A DNA stretch of 24,043 bases, from NCBI GenBank assembly GCA_017431185.1, contig JAFRLP010000395.1, positions 1 through 24,043 on the forward strand. The letters run 5' to 3'. Shown one piece after another: positions 1-7,842 of the stretch. Within the stretch, counting starts at the first letter, position 1. Each line of letters opens with the position of its first letter. The position numbers and the translations under genes are program-made. Source of the stretch: Victivallales bacterium. GTDB taxonomy: Bacteria; Verrucomicrobiota; Lentisphaeria; Oligosphaerales; Oligosphaeraceae. Under the pieces are notes generated by a model. The model had not been told where the DNA came from. It worked only from the letters and a program-made list of their open reading frames with translations, and did no database searches.

Positions 1-1407
1 ATCCTTGGCGGCCTCGCGGAGGGAGCCTGGATAGAACGCGCCTCCGCCCAGGCAGAACCAGCCTGAGAAGTTACTGCAGCGCAGAATGGAGACCATCTCC
101 TTGAACGTGCCGTTTCCGCAGGCGAAGCGTGTCGGGGTTCCATCCCACAGTGCGTCGCACAAGTCCAGTTGCCCGATGGTCTTGATGAACCGTCCCGCGC
201 GCCAGGATTTCAGGAAGGGGTATTCGCCCGCCTTCACGAATGCGGGCGGATTGAAGCAGAAGGTGGCGGGATGGCCGGCGCGGAATCCGGTGAGCACCTG
301 GCTGGCGCGTGCCCCCGTCTGGTTGGTGTTGGCGAAGGCCACTTCCAGACCCGCCGTGACCGCGGTCTCCGCCGCCTCGTTTTCGCCGAGGGGCAGGATG
401 ACCCGTCCAATCCCCGCCTCCTTCGCCAGCGTGACCAACGCGGCATGGTCATCCGGCACAACTTCGGCGCGGAGGGCGCTGACCTGGATTCCGCCTGCGG
501 ACAGTTCATTCACCACGGCCTTCAGTTTCTCCGCGGACATGAAGGCGCATGCCTTGCCCTGAACGTAGTCCAGTTCGATGCAGGAGACGCCGGCAGCCTG
601 GAGGTTCTCCACCATCTCGGGCACATACCGGCCAGCCAGACGGGAGGAGGCGGTCAACTTGAACGACTCGTGCGCCATGCGGTCGGCATAGATGGCGGCC
701 CGCTGACGAACACAGTCCTCGCACGCGGAATTGTCGCACAGCGCAAAGCCAGGGTCCTTTTTGCCCAACTCCAGCCCGACGCGGAACATTTCGGCGGATT
801 TGATGAGCCGAACCTGGGCGTTGCCGATGCGCATGAGCCTCTCGGCGCCCGACTCGCGGAACGCCTTGTCCAGCCCAATGAAGTCCCGATGAGGACCAGG
901 ATAGTACTTCCAGGTCTTGGTGACGGTCTCCCCCTCCGGCGTGGTGAAGGTGGCGGTCGTGTCCTTCAGATAGGGCAACTTCAGCAGAGCCTCAATGCCA
1001 TGGAGCGATGTGTTGCGGTCCTGGTCAACCCCAATCAGGCAGACATAGCCGCCCATGTCGGCCAGGCGGGTGAACGGCGTGTCCTCGCCGTGGGCCGTCT
1101 GGGCCTTCCAGTGGTCGTGGCAGATGGCCTCCGCGTCCGCTCCTATGGCCGCCAGCGTGCCCACGGGGCAGGGGCTGACGATGGCGCCCGGCCTTTCCTT
1201 GAGGGTCTGGGTCAGGATGCCGAGTTTGCCGAACACTGGCGCCAGCAGCGTGCCCTGGGGGCCGATCACATCCAGGAAGGCGTCGATGACGGTGGCTGGC
1301 CCGCCCTCGACCTGACCCAGGCTGACGAGCGAACTGTGGAAAAGAACCTTGTCTCCCTGGGTCAAGCCCAGTTTGCGGAAGGCGTCTGCTAATTCTTGTC
1401 TGTTCAT
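1..1407 (-). CDS. AAC(3)-type N-acetyltransferase fused to a xylose-isomerase-like TIM barrel (partial, C-terminus off the window)
   Basis: The minus-strand frame is open from ATG at 1407 to the window edge, giving 469 residues without a stop. Residues 1-235 match the AAC(3)/YokD acetyltransferase family: HSSLVSLG at 24-31, VEGGPATV at 33-40, GTLLAPVF at 52-59, and NTSLHGIE at 132-139 with the conserved His136 and Glu139. A CDNSACEDC cysteine cluster (224-232) closes this domain. From about 250 the sequence looks like a sugar-phosphate isomerase/epimerase TIM barrel: CIELDY at 276-281, FNPPAF at 385-390, GNGTFKEMV at 431-439 and SGW at 448-450. Several positions where that family places its metal-binding acidic or His residues appear substituted. 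The gene starts 40 nt after the cyclase stop, so co-transcription is likely. The natural acyl acceptor is unknown; it need not be an aminoglycoside. Confidence 0.8.
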   Translation of the reverse strand, partial: MNRQELADAFRKLGLTQGDKVLFHSSLVSLGQVEGGPATVIDAFLDVIGPQGTLLAPVFGKLGILTQTLKERPGAIVSPCPVGTLAAIGADAEAICHDHWKAQTAHGEDTPFTRLADMGGYVCLIGVDQDRNTSLHGIEALLKLPYLKDTTATFTTPEGETVTKTWKYYPGPHRDFIGLDKAFRESGAERLMRIGNAQVRLIKSAEMFRVGLELGKKDPGFALCDNSACEDCVRQRAAIYADRMAHESFKLTASSRLAGRYVPEMVENLQAAGVSCIELDYVQGKACAFMSAEKLKAVVNELSAGGIQVSALRAEVVPDDHAALVTLAKEAGIGRVILPLGENEAAETAVTAGLEVAFANTNQTGARASQVLTGFRAGHPATFCFNPPAFVKAGEYPFLKSWRAGRFIKTIGQLDLCDALWDGTPTRFACGNGTFKEMVSILRCSNFSGWFCLGGGAFYPGSLREAAKD

Positions 1408-1447
1408 GGTGGGAAATTGGATGGGTGAATGGTGGGAAAAAAGAATA

Positions 1448-2071
1448 TCAGCAATCGGCGACCAGCCGGCAGGGAAGTTGGCGGACGCCCGGTATTTTGG
1501 GGAACAGGGCGGTGAGAAACACTGACCGGGGCAACGTGCCCAGATTGACGGGCTCGCAGATGGCGGTGACGCCCGCACGGAAGAGTTTGAGGAACGCGCC
1601 GTGGAGAGCCTGGCTTTCGTAGATGTCCGACACCAGCAGACGGCAGGGGAGGGCGATCAGCCAGTCCAGGCTCGAGTCATCCAGATAGACGCTCCGCTTT
1701 TCGATGTCGTGCGGATTCAGGTCGCCCAACGCATTGATGACGATGGCTGGCGTGTCGGGCCGTCCTCCCCAGGCGCGTTCCAGGTCATCGGCCGTGACCG
1801 CCCCGGACCCGCTCTGGCGATGGAGGCGAATGACCGAGGCGGGCACGCGCCATGTCTGTTCCAGCGGGCAGTTCGCGGCGTCCACGCCGTCATCGGTTTC
1901 CGCTATGTGCCCTGGAAAGTCGATGTACGTGCCGCTCATGCCGTCGTGGGTCAGCGTATAGACCACGCCCGTGTAGTGCGTGGCCGCCGAGGTCAATGCG
2001 AGTTCCTCGCGCTTCACGGTTCCCGGAAAGCGTTCGCCGATGAAATCCCTGGTCAAATCGAAGACAGGCAT
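1448..2071 (-). CDS. Cyclase-family (kynurenine-formamidase-like) protein with altered metal motif
   Basis: A 207-residue protein. The open frame extends upstream inside the regulator gene, but ATG at 2071 gives the usual family N-terminus (MPVFDLTRDF) and lies 20 nt after the regulator stop, so it was chosen. The cyclase family (PF04199) binds metal through H-x-G-T-H-x-D-x-P-x-H. Here the matching segment is residues 45-55, MSGTYIDFPGH: both early histidines are replaced (Met45, Tyr49), while Asp51 and His55 remain. The C-terminal family signature is present as HGAFLKLFRAGVTAICEPVN (157-176). It is probably translated from the same mRNA as the regulator upstream and the acetyltransferase fusion downstream. 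Family members hydrolyse N-formylkynurenine or related amides. With two likely ligands gone, the activity is uncertain and may be lost or changed. Confidence 0.75.
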   Translation of the reverse strand: MPVFDLTRDFIGERFPGTVKREELALTSAATHYTGVVYTLTHDGMSGTYIDFPGHIAETDDGVDAANCPLEQTWRVPASVIRLHRQSGSGAVTADDLERAWGGRPDTPAIVINALGDLNPHDIEKRSVYLDDSSLDWLIALPCRLLVSDIYESQALHGAFLKLFRAGVTAICEPVNLGTLPRSVFLTALFPKIPGVRQLPCRLVADC

Positions 2072-2091
2072 GTTCTGTGGTTTGTTTTGGG

Positions 2092-3441
2092 CTATTGCGT
2101 ATTCTCTGGACTTGCCCCCTGCGGAGCGGTCGCCAGACGGTGAAGGGAGTTGCGGTGGAGCCCCAGTCTTTCTGCCGCCAGGGTCTGGTTTCCGCCGCAT
2201 TCGTCAAGGGCGCGGCGTATCAGTCTGGTCTGGAGTTCGCGGACGGCGCGTTCCATCGCCTGTCCGTCCAGCGAAAGGGAGTTGACATATTGCTGAAGGG
2301 CGTCGCCGCCGGTCTCGGCCTTTCCCTTGGGCAGATTGGCGACCGACACCAGCGCCCCTTGGGAGGTGGTGGCCGCCTGCCAGATGGCGTTGCGCAGTTC
2401 ACGGACATTGCCGCGCCATTGCCGACGCGTCAGTTCCCGAATGGCCGGGTCATCCAATTGCAGCCTGCCATTGACCTGCGCCAGAAAATAGCGGGCCAGC
2501 TCCGGAATGTCCTCGGCGTGCTCCCGCAGGGCGGGCGTATGGATTTGAAGCACCGCCAGGCGGTAGAACAGGTCTGCGCGAAAACCTCCCTGTTCCACCG
2601 CCTCCTTCAAGTCGCGATTGGTGGCGGCGATGACCCGCACGTCCACGGACATTGGCTCCGAGGCACCCAGCGGCCAGAATTGCCCGCTGTCCAGAAAGCG
2701 CAGAAGCTTGACCTGGGCGGGCAGCGGCAGTTCCCCCACCTCGTCCAGAAACAGAATCCCCGAATGGGCGGCGGCGCAGAGGCCGCGCTTGTCCTGCTCC
2801 GCGCCCGTGAAGGTGCCGCGTCGATGTCCGAACAGTTCGCTCTCCACCAGATTTTCCGGCAATGCGCCGCAGTTCACTGCCACAAAAGGCGCCTGGCTGC
2901 GTCGGCTTTTGCTGTGGATTAACCGCGCCGCCAGCTCCTTTCCCGTGCCAGTCTCCCCGGTAATCAGCACGGGGGCGTCCATTCCTGCATAGCGCAGGAG
3001 ATTCTTGAACAGTTCCTGCATCTTCGGTGAACTGCCCACAAAGCCGTTTTCCGCGTGAGGGGCCTCCTCCCCCTGCGTCTGGTCTGCATTGCCGGCCAGC
3101 GCGCGGCAGACGAGTTCCTCCGCCCGCTTCATGTCCAGGGGCTTGGTCACGTAATCGAAGGCTCCGAGCGCCATCGCGCGGCTCACCGTCTCCAGGGTGC
3201 CGTAGGCGGTCATCACCACAACGGCGAGCTGGGGATTGCGCTCCCTCATTTGCGCCAGCAGGGCCAGACCGTCCTCCTGCCCCAGGCGCACGTCCAGGAA
3301 GGCGAGTTGCGCCTTGCCGCACCAGGGCAGGGCGCCGGCTCCGTTGGCCGCCGTCTCCACGCGGTAGCCACGTTTCTCCAGATAACGGCGCAGAGCATAG
3401 CAGATGGACTCTTCGTCGTCTATGACCAATATGGTTTGCAT
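2092..3441 (-). CDS. NtrC-family sigma-54-dependent response regulator (orphan)
   Basis: The 449-residue protein has the full NtrC layout and normal length. The receiver domain (1-115) carries the acidic pair Asp8/Asp9, phosphoacceptor Asp50, Thr78 and Lys100. The AAA+ sigma-54 activation domain (about 133-370) carries Walker A GETGTGKE (162-169), a sigma-54 contact loop reading GTFTGA (209-214) instead of GAFTGA, Walker B ILFLDEVG (229-236), AATNRDL (272-278), FRADLFYRL (287-295) and WRGNVREL (342-349). A Fis-type helix-turn-helix (GGNQTLAAERLGLHRNSL, 416-433) ends the protein. It should bind enhancers and activate sigma-54 RNA polymerase when phosphorylated; rpoN lies at 11792-13258. No histidine kinase is adjacent. 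It is the first gene of the minus-strand operon with the cyclase and acetyltransferase fusion. A candidate promoter lies almost against the start codon. Confidence 0.93.
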   Translation of the reverse strand: MQTILVIDDEESICYALRRYLEKRGYRVETAANGAGALPWCGKAQLAFLDVRLGQEDGLALLAQMRERNPQLAVVVMTAYGTLETVSRAMALGAFDYVTKPLDMKRAEELVCRALAGNADQTQGEEAPHAENGFVGSSPKMQELFKNLLRYAGMDAPVLITGETGTGKELAARLIHSKSRRSQAPFVAVNCGALPENLVESELFGHRRGTFTGAEQDKRGLCAAAHSGILFLDEVGELPLPAQVKLLRFLDSGQFWPLGASEPMSVDVRVIAATNRDLKEAVEQGGFRADLFYRLAVLQIHTPALREHAEDIPELARYFLAQVNGRLQLDDPAIRELTRRQWRGNVRELRNAIWQAATTSQGALVSVANLPKGKAETGGDALQQYVNSLSLDGQAMERAVRELQTRLIRRALDECGGNQTLAAERLGLHRNSLHRLATAPQGASPENTQ

Positions 3442-3447
3442 GGGGAA

Positions 3448-3476
3448 AATATAATCCGTCTTTGCCCTTTTCGCAA
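3448..3476 (-). promoter_or_regulatory. Candidate sigma-70 promoter for the response regulator, nearly leaderless
   Basis: On the minus strand, TTGCGA (3476-3471) is followed by a 17-nt spacer and TATATT (3453-3448). Only 6 nt separate the -10 from the ATG at 3441, so the predicted transcript would start at or next to the A of the start codon. No ribosome binding site is visible just upstream. The call rests on motif match and spacing only. Confidence 0.5.
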
Positions 3477-3490
3477 TGGCGTGCTATATT
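3462..3490 (+). promoter_or_regulatory. Candidate sigma-70 promoter for the coiled-coil/TPR gene
   Basis: TTGCCC (3462-3467), a 17-nt spacer and TATATT (3485-3490) form a plausible promoter reading toward the gene at 3630, with a leader of about 130 nt. Its -35 region overlaps the spacer of the divergent regulator promoter, so the two polymerases would compete for the same DNA. Confidence 0.45.
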
Positions 3491-3528
3491 TATTCACTGC
3501 TTTTCTGGACACCGTATCCTCTTTTTCC

Positions 3529-3620
3529 CTCCTATGAAACACAGGGGTGCGCCGGCGGCATCCTCACCGTCGCCTGTGTTTCCTGCATTGTGCTGACGGC
3601 GGCGAGGACGCCGCCGCTAC
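3529..3620 (-). repeat. Expanded, inverted copy of the bipartite hairpin repeat
   Basis: Read on the minus strand, this begins GTAGCGGCGGCGTCCTCGCC and ends TTTCATAGGAG, like the tandem units at 7843-8038. The first hairpin is an 8-bp stem, CGGCGGCG/CGCCGCCG, with a 4-nt loop (3597-3616). The second arm pair (GAAACACA and TGTGTTTC) is present, but its loop is enlarged by about 30 nt holding another imperfect GC-rich inverted repeat. It lies in the leader of the coiled-coil gene, and the hairpin ends 13 nt before that ATG. Confidence 0.75.
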
Positions 3621-3629
3621 ATTCCACTC

Positions 3630-6600
3630 ATGCGAAAACGACTCATATATCTCCTGTTGTCTGCCACCGTCCTTCTGGCGGCGACAAAGCCCCAGCCCGT
3701 CAATTCAGCCCGGGTCGAATGGATGGGAGGTTTTGTCAAGATGGAGTCGGCTGACAAGGCGGCGGCCGACAACGCCGTGGCAGCCCTGGAATTGTACCGC
3801 GAGGCGCTGGAGATTTTCCAGGAGGTTCGCCGCAAGTACCCTCAGTGGAATCCGTCGTTGCTGAATTACCGCGTCAACTACTGCCAGCAGTGCATCGACA
3901 ACCTCCAGCGAAAACTCTCTACCCAGGCCAACACGCTTTCCGCGGAGGAATTGCTTGAATTGTCCCGTCGCCAGGCGCGTCGCATCCAGGAACTGGAGAG
4001 CGCGGAGAAGGAACTCAAGTCACGGGTGGCGGTGCTGGGGGATGCCGTGCAGCGCGCCCGCGCCGAGTCTGCGCAAAGCGCCAATCTGGAGGCCACCGCC
4101 GCCACGCTGGCCGCGGAGAAAGCCAATTTGGAGCAGCGTCTGGCGACTTTGGAGTCGCGGGCGAAGGAGTCGGAGTCGCGGGCGGCCGAGGCCGTCAAAA
4201 CCGCATCCTCCGCGATGAAATTGCAGCGTGAACTGGAGCGGGTCCGCCAGCAGCAGAAGGAGACGGAGGAGTCTCTCCGCAAGGCGCACGCCGAGAATGA
4301 CCAGGCGCGCTCCTCCGTTCGCCAGCAGGAGAAACGCGCCGCCGCCGCCGAGAAGTCCCTGAAGGAGAGCACCGCCCGACTGACCAAGGTCACGGCTCAA
4401 TTGGAGTCGGCGAATACGGAACTGGCCACCGCCGAGACCCGTCGCAAGGCAACGGAGCGCACCGTGAACGAGCAAAGCGCCGAACTGAAGCGGGTCAACC
4501 GTCAGTTGGAGCGCACCCAGGCGGAAATGGCGGAGGTGCAGAAACTGCGCGAGGCGGACGCCGTCACCATCGCCAAACTCCGCCAGGGGCAGGCCGACCC
4601 CGCCGAACGCAAAAAACTGGACGCCGAATTGGTCGCCCTGTCCGCCCGTCTGAAAAGCCGTGACGCCGCCGTGGCCGAATCCGCTGCCCGCATCCAGGCC
4701 TTGCAGCGTGAATTGGAGACCGCGCGCGCCCAGGCCTTGTCCAAATCTGAGCAGAATCTGGAATTGACCGGCAAGGTGGCTGCTCTCCAGAAACGCCTGG
4801 AGCAGTCCGATGCCCAGAACCTTGCCCTGGACAACCGTCTGCAGGAGGCCCGAATCCTCCTCTCCAAATCCTCGGAGGATGCCCAATCCACCACGGCGCG
4901 CATCCGTCAACTGGAGGCGCAGGTGCGCGAAACCGAGAACCTGCGCCAGAAACTGGAGGCGCAGATTGAACTGACACGTCGCCAGGAACAGCAACTCGCG
5001 CAGCAGGCGGACGAACTGAAGCGCGCCCGGAAGCAGGCCGAGGACTCGGCCCGGCAGTCTCAGGACGCCGAGAAACAACTCGCTGACACGCGCCAGAAGA
5101 GCCAGGAGGAAATTGCCGTCATCCGTGCGCAGCTTGAGCAAGTACGGGCCGTCAACCAGGCCGCCGATGGCCTGGCCCGCAATCTGGCCGAGGCCGAACA
5201 TCGCGTCAAGGAACTGGAGGGGCAACTGAAGGGCACGCTGAAGGCCAACTCCGATTTGGAGGGGAATCTGAAGAAACTCACCACGACATTGGTTGAGCGG
5301 GAGGAGCAGATTGTGCGCATCAACCGGTCGGGGGAGGCCCAGGCACGCCTGACGACCGAACTCCGCGCCAAAATCGCCAAACTGGAGTCCGACCTTCGGG
5401 AGCAGACTCAACAGGCTGAAAAGCTTTCCGCCGCTGTCAATGACCTGAATCGGCGAAACGATGACTTGAACCGCCAGAATGACAACCTCAATCGCCAAAA
5501 GGCTGATTTGACTGCCGACAAGGCCGAACTGGACCGAAACCTCAAGGACATCACCGCACGATTGTCCTCCAATCAGGAGGCTGGAAAGGCGGAGACCACC
5601 CGTCATCATACGGAGGTTCTCACGCTTCGCCAGCGGGTTGCGGAACTTGAGGCGAACATCCGTCAACTGACCACCGAACTGGCCGCCCAGAAACAGCAGA
5701 GAGAGGCCGTGGAACTGCTACTGGCCGAAGCGAAAAGCCAGGTCGCCGCCATCAACGCAAAGGAGCAGAAAAAGGGTGATTTGCTTACGGAGGAACTCAA
5801 GGAGTCTCGTCAGCAGAGCGTCAGACTGGCGGCGGAACGAAAGCGAATGGAGGCGGAACAGAAGCGGATGGAGGCGGAAAACGTTCGGCTTCAGGCGGAA
5901 CTCACGCGGCTGCAGGAGGAGGCGGCCCGTCAGCAAAAGCAGGTCGCCGATGAGAATCGTCGCCTTGTCGAGGAGTCCAAATCGGCCTCCTCCCAGTCCG
6001 CCGACCGCATCAGGGAACTTCAGTCGTTGGTGGACGCCAGAAACCAGCGCCTGGCGGACCGGGAACAGCAACTGGAGAAAAGCGCCAAGGCACTGGCGGA
6101 ACGGAACCAGACCATCGCCGACCTTGACAAACTCGTCGCCTCCCGCAATCGGCTTATCGACGAACTGAACCAGAAACTGGAGCAGCAGGGCAGTTCCACC
6201 GCCTGGATGGCGAAAATCAAATCCATCGGGGAGCAGCTCGAAAAGGAGACTGTCCGCCGCAAAGCGCTGGAGGCCGCTCTCGTGGAAATGGAGCAGCGGC
6301 TGAATTCGGCACGGAGCCTTGCCCAGAAATCCACCCCCGCAACGCCGTCTCAGCCAGCCAAGGGGGACGCCGCCGGCTCATCCTCTGAACAGGAGTTGGC
6401 CTCGGAACGCATTAGCGCGGAACGCCAGCGGCTGTCCATCATTCGCGGATTCCTGCGCCAGGCCACCGACGCCGAAAAACAGCAGAAAATCGAGGCTGCC
6501 CAATGGAATTACCATAAGGCGCTGGAACTGGACCCCGAAAACCGCATTGCCCTGCAACGGCTGGGCATCATTGCCGCCACGGTCGGCAACGACCTTGACG

Positions 6601-6986
6601 CCGTGAAGTTCCTCAAGCAGGCTTTCCGCTTTGACCCCGACGACCTCGATACCCTGCTCGCCCTGGGCTACGCCGAGGCGCGTCTGGGGCAGCCCGCCTG
6701 GGCTGTCTCCGCCCTGGGGCGCGCCGTCGCCCTCAACCCCGAAAATCCCGACGCAGCCCGGTACTTCGGGGCGGCCCTGATGACTCTCGGCTGGACACAG
6801 GCGGCGGAGACGGAACTCAAACGCGCATGCCAACTTCGTCCGGAGGACCCGGAGGCCCCCTTCAACCTGGCGGTTCTGCTGGCCGCCTCCAAGCCGCCTC
6901 GCCTGCAGGAGGCCAAGGCCTTCTATCAGACCGCCCTGAAAAACGGGGCCCAGCCCGACCCTGGACTGGACAGGGTCCTGCGCTGA
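3630..6986 (+). CDS. Exported giant coiled-coil protein with C-terminal TPR domain
   Basis: The 1118-residue protein starts with a basic n-region and hydrophobic core (MRKRLIYLLLSATVLLAA), consistent with a signal peptide or N-terminal anchor. Residues about 45-95 look like a helical hairpin of TPR type. From about 95 to 920 the sequence is almost unbroken heptad-rich coiled coil, dominated by Glu, Lys, Arg, Gln, Ala and Leu. It includes near-perfect 7-residue repeats around 605-625 (NDDLNRQ/NDNLNRQ) and a KRMEAEQ-type repeat near 738-750. A Pro/Ser linker (about 894-912) precedes four to five TPRs (about 950-1100), with typical ALELDPEN and AVALNPENPDAA motifs. No catalytic domain is visible. 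It may act as a periplasmic scaffold or tether that recruits partners through the TPRs. No ribosome binding site is evident. It is followed after 26 nt by the SDR gene, suggesting co-transcription. Confidence 0.85.
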   Translation: MRKRLIYLLLSATVLLAATKPQPVNSARVEWMGGFVKMESADKAAADNAVAALELYREALEIFQEVRRKYPQWNPSLLNYRVNYCQQCIDNLQRKLSTQANTLSAEELLELSRRQARRIQELESAEKELKSRVAVLGDAVQRARAESAQSANLEATAATLAAEKANLEQRLATLESRAKESESRAAEAVKTASSAMKLQRELERVRQQQKETEESLRKAHAENDQARSSVRQQEKRAAAAEKSLKESTARLTKVTAQLESANTELATAETRRKATERTVNEQSAELKRVNRQLERTQAEMAEVQKLREADAVTIAKLRQGQADPAERKKLDAELVALSARLKSRDAAVAESAARIQALQRELETARAQALSKSEQNLELTGKVAALQKRLEQSDAQNLALDNRLQEARILLSKSSEDAQSTTARIRQLEAQVRETENLRQKLEAQIELTRRQEQQLAQQADELKRARKQAEDSARQSQDAEKQLADTRQKSQEEIAVIRAQLEQVRAVNQAADGLARNLAEAEHRVKELEGQLKGTLKANSDLEGNLKKLTTTLVEREEQIVRINRSGEAQARLTTELRAKIAKLESDLREQTQQAEKLSAAVNDLNRRNDDLNRQNDNLNRQKADLTADKAELDRNLKDITARLSSNQEAGKAETTRHHTEVLTLRQRVAELEANIRQLTTELAAQKQQREAVELLLAEAKSQVAAINAKEQKKGDLLTEELKESRQQSVRLAAERKRMEAEQKRMEAENVRLQAELTRLQEEAARQQKQVADENRRLVEESKSASSQSADRIRELQSLVDARNQRLADREQQLEKSAKALAERNQTIADLDKLVASRNRLIDELNQKLEQQGSSTAWMAKIKSIGEQLEKETVRRKALEAALVEMEQRLNSARSLAQKSTPATPSQPAKGDAAGSSSEQELASERISAERQRLSIIRGFLRQATDAEKQQKIEAAQWNYHKALELDPENRIALQRLGIIAATVGNDLDAVKFLKQAFRFDPDDLDTLLALGYAEARLGQPAWAVSALGRAVALNPENPDAARYFGAALMTLGWTQAAETELKRACQLRPEDPEAPFNLAVLLAASKPPRLQEAKAFYQTALKNGAQPDPGLDRVLR

Positions 6987-7012
6987 ACAACCAACCCACC
7001 CTTGCAAAGAAC

Positions 7013-7744
7013 ATGCCTCAGTCCGTGCTCATCACAGGTGCCGCAAAACGCATTGGCCGCAGTCTGGCGCTCGCGTTTGCCGAGGCTGGCTGGCGAGTCG
7101 CCATCCACTACAACCAGTCCAGGGAGGAGGCGGAGTCCCTTCTGGCGCAGCTTGGCGGAGTCACCGCCGGACATGCCATTGTCCAGGCGGATTTCTCCGT
7201 TCCGTCTGCCGCCTCCGAGGTCATTCCCGCCCTGACGCGACAGGGATTCATCCCCGACGCGCTGATCAACTCCGCCTCAAAATACACCCGCCTCTCTTTG
7301 GCCGACATTGCGCCCGAAAGGCTCGCCTCCGCCTTGGCTGTCAACTTTCAGGCTCCCTTTGAACTCATGCGCTCCTTCCGCAGTCACGTCGGTCGGGGCT
7401 GCATCATCAACATCCTCGACCAGCGGGTCGCCTATGTTGACCCCGCCGCAGGCCCGTATGCCCTGGCCAAGAAATCTCTGCGGGACGCCACGTTGGCCGC
7501 CGCCTTGGAATGGGCCCCCGACATCCGCGTCAATGCCATCGCCCCTGGTCTCGTCCTCTCTCCGCCAGGTGTGCCTGCTGAGCGTCTTCAGCCATTGATT
7601 GCGCGCATCCCCGCGCGTCGGCGCACCACGGAGGGGGATTTGGCCGCCGCCGCGCTTTTCCTGGCCGCCTCTCCCGCCATCACTGGCCAAATCCTCTATG
7701 TTGACGGCGGTCTGCACCTTCTCGGGCACGCTGTCGAGTCCTGA
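7013..7744 (+). CDS. Short-chain dehydrogenase, pteridine-reductase (FolM/PTR1)-like
   Basis: The 243-residue protein was started at ATG 7013, because the frame before it overlaps the coiled-coil gene and lacks SDR similarity. The Rossmann NADPH motif is TGAAKRIG (9-16), followed by IHYNQSREEAESL (31-43), which closely resembles the PTR1/FolM pteridine reductases. The substrate-side motif is NSAS (86-89). The catalytic residues fit the PTR1 pattern: Asp136 where most SDRs have Ser, then Tyr149 and Lys153, with the 13- and 4-residue spacings of PTR1. RVNAIAPG (172-179) and the C-terminal YVDGG (229-233) are standard SDR features. The likely role is NADPH-dependent reduction of dihydromonapterin, dihydrofolate or a related pterin in the cytoplasm. 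Plain SDR substrate ambiguity remains. Confidence 0.82.
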   Translation: MPQSVLITGAAKRIGRSLALAFAEAGWRVAIHYNQSREEAESLLAQLGGVTAGHAIVQADFSVPSAASEVIPALTRQGFIPDALINSASKYTRLSLADIAPERLASALAVNFQAPFELMRSFRSHVGRGCIINILDQRVAYVDPAAGPYALAKKSLRDATLAAALEWAPDIRVNAIAPGLVLSPPGVPAERLQPLIARIPARRRTTEGDLAAAALFLAASPAITGQILYVDGGLHLLGHAVES

Positions 7745-7801
7745 ATCTTAAGGTGCAAAAACAAAAAAAACCATTAGGTCGTTTTCCAAAATCAAAAAGT
7801 G

Positions 7802-7810
7802 TGTTATACT
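7802..7810 (+). promoter_or_regulatory. Candidate extended -10 element for dapA
   Basis: TG-T-TATACT (7802-7810) forms an extended -10 element. The -35 region at 7782-7787 (TTTTCC) is weak, as is common with extended -10 promoters. Transcription from here would give a leader of about 230 nt carrying all three tandem hairpin units before dapA. Confidence 0.4.
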
Positions 7811-7842
7811 ATTGTCATCTTCACATCCCGTCACTGAAAACT

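Noticed and set aside
169..1392. 407-codon plus-strand open frame.
   Set aside because: It is the antisense shadow of the AAC(3)-TIM fusion on the minus strand, whose family motifs are clear.
1..1407. Clinical aminoglycoside-resistance gene.
   Set aside because: The AAC(3) fold is shared by many chromosomal acetyltransferases of unknown substrate. The fusion and operon context do not suggest a resistance cassette, and no integron or transposon is seen.
4020..5666. 548-codon open frame on the minus strand within the coiled-coil gene.
   Set aside because: It is antisense to a clear coiled-coil protein with strong heptads; the long open antisense frame is a by-product of GC-rich Glu/Lys/Gln codon use and has no recognisable domain.
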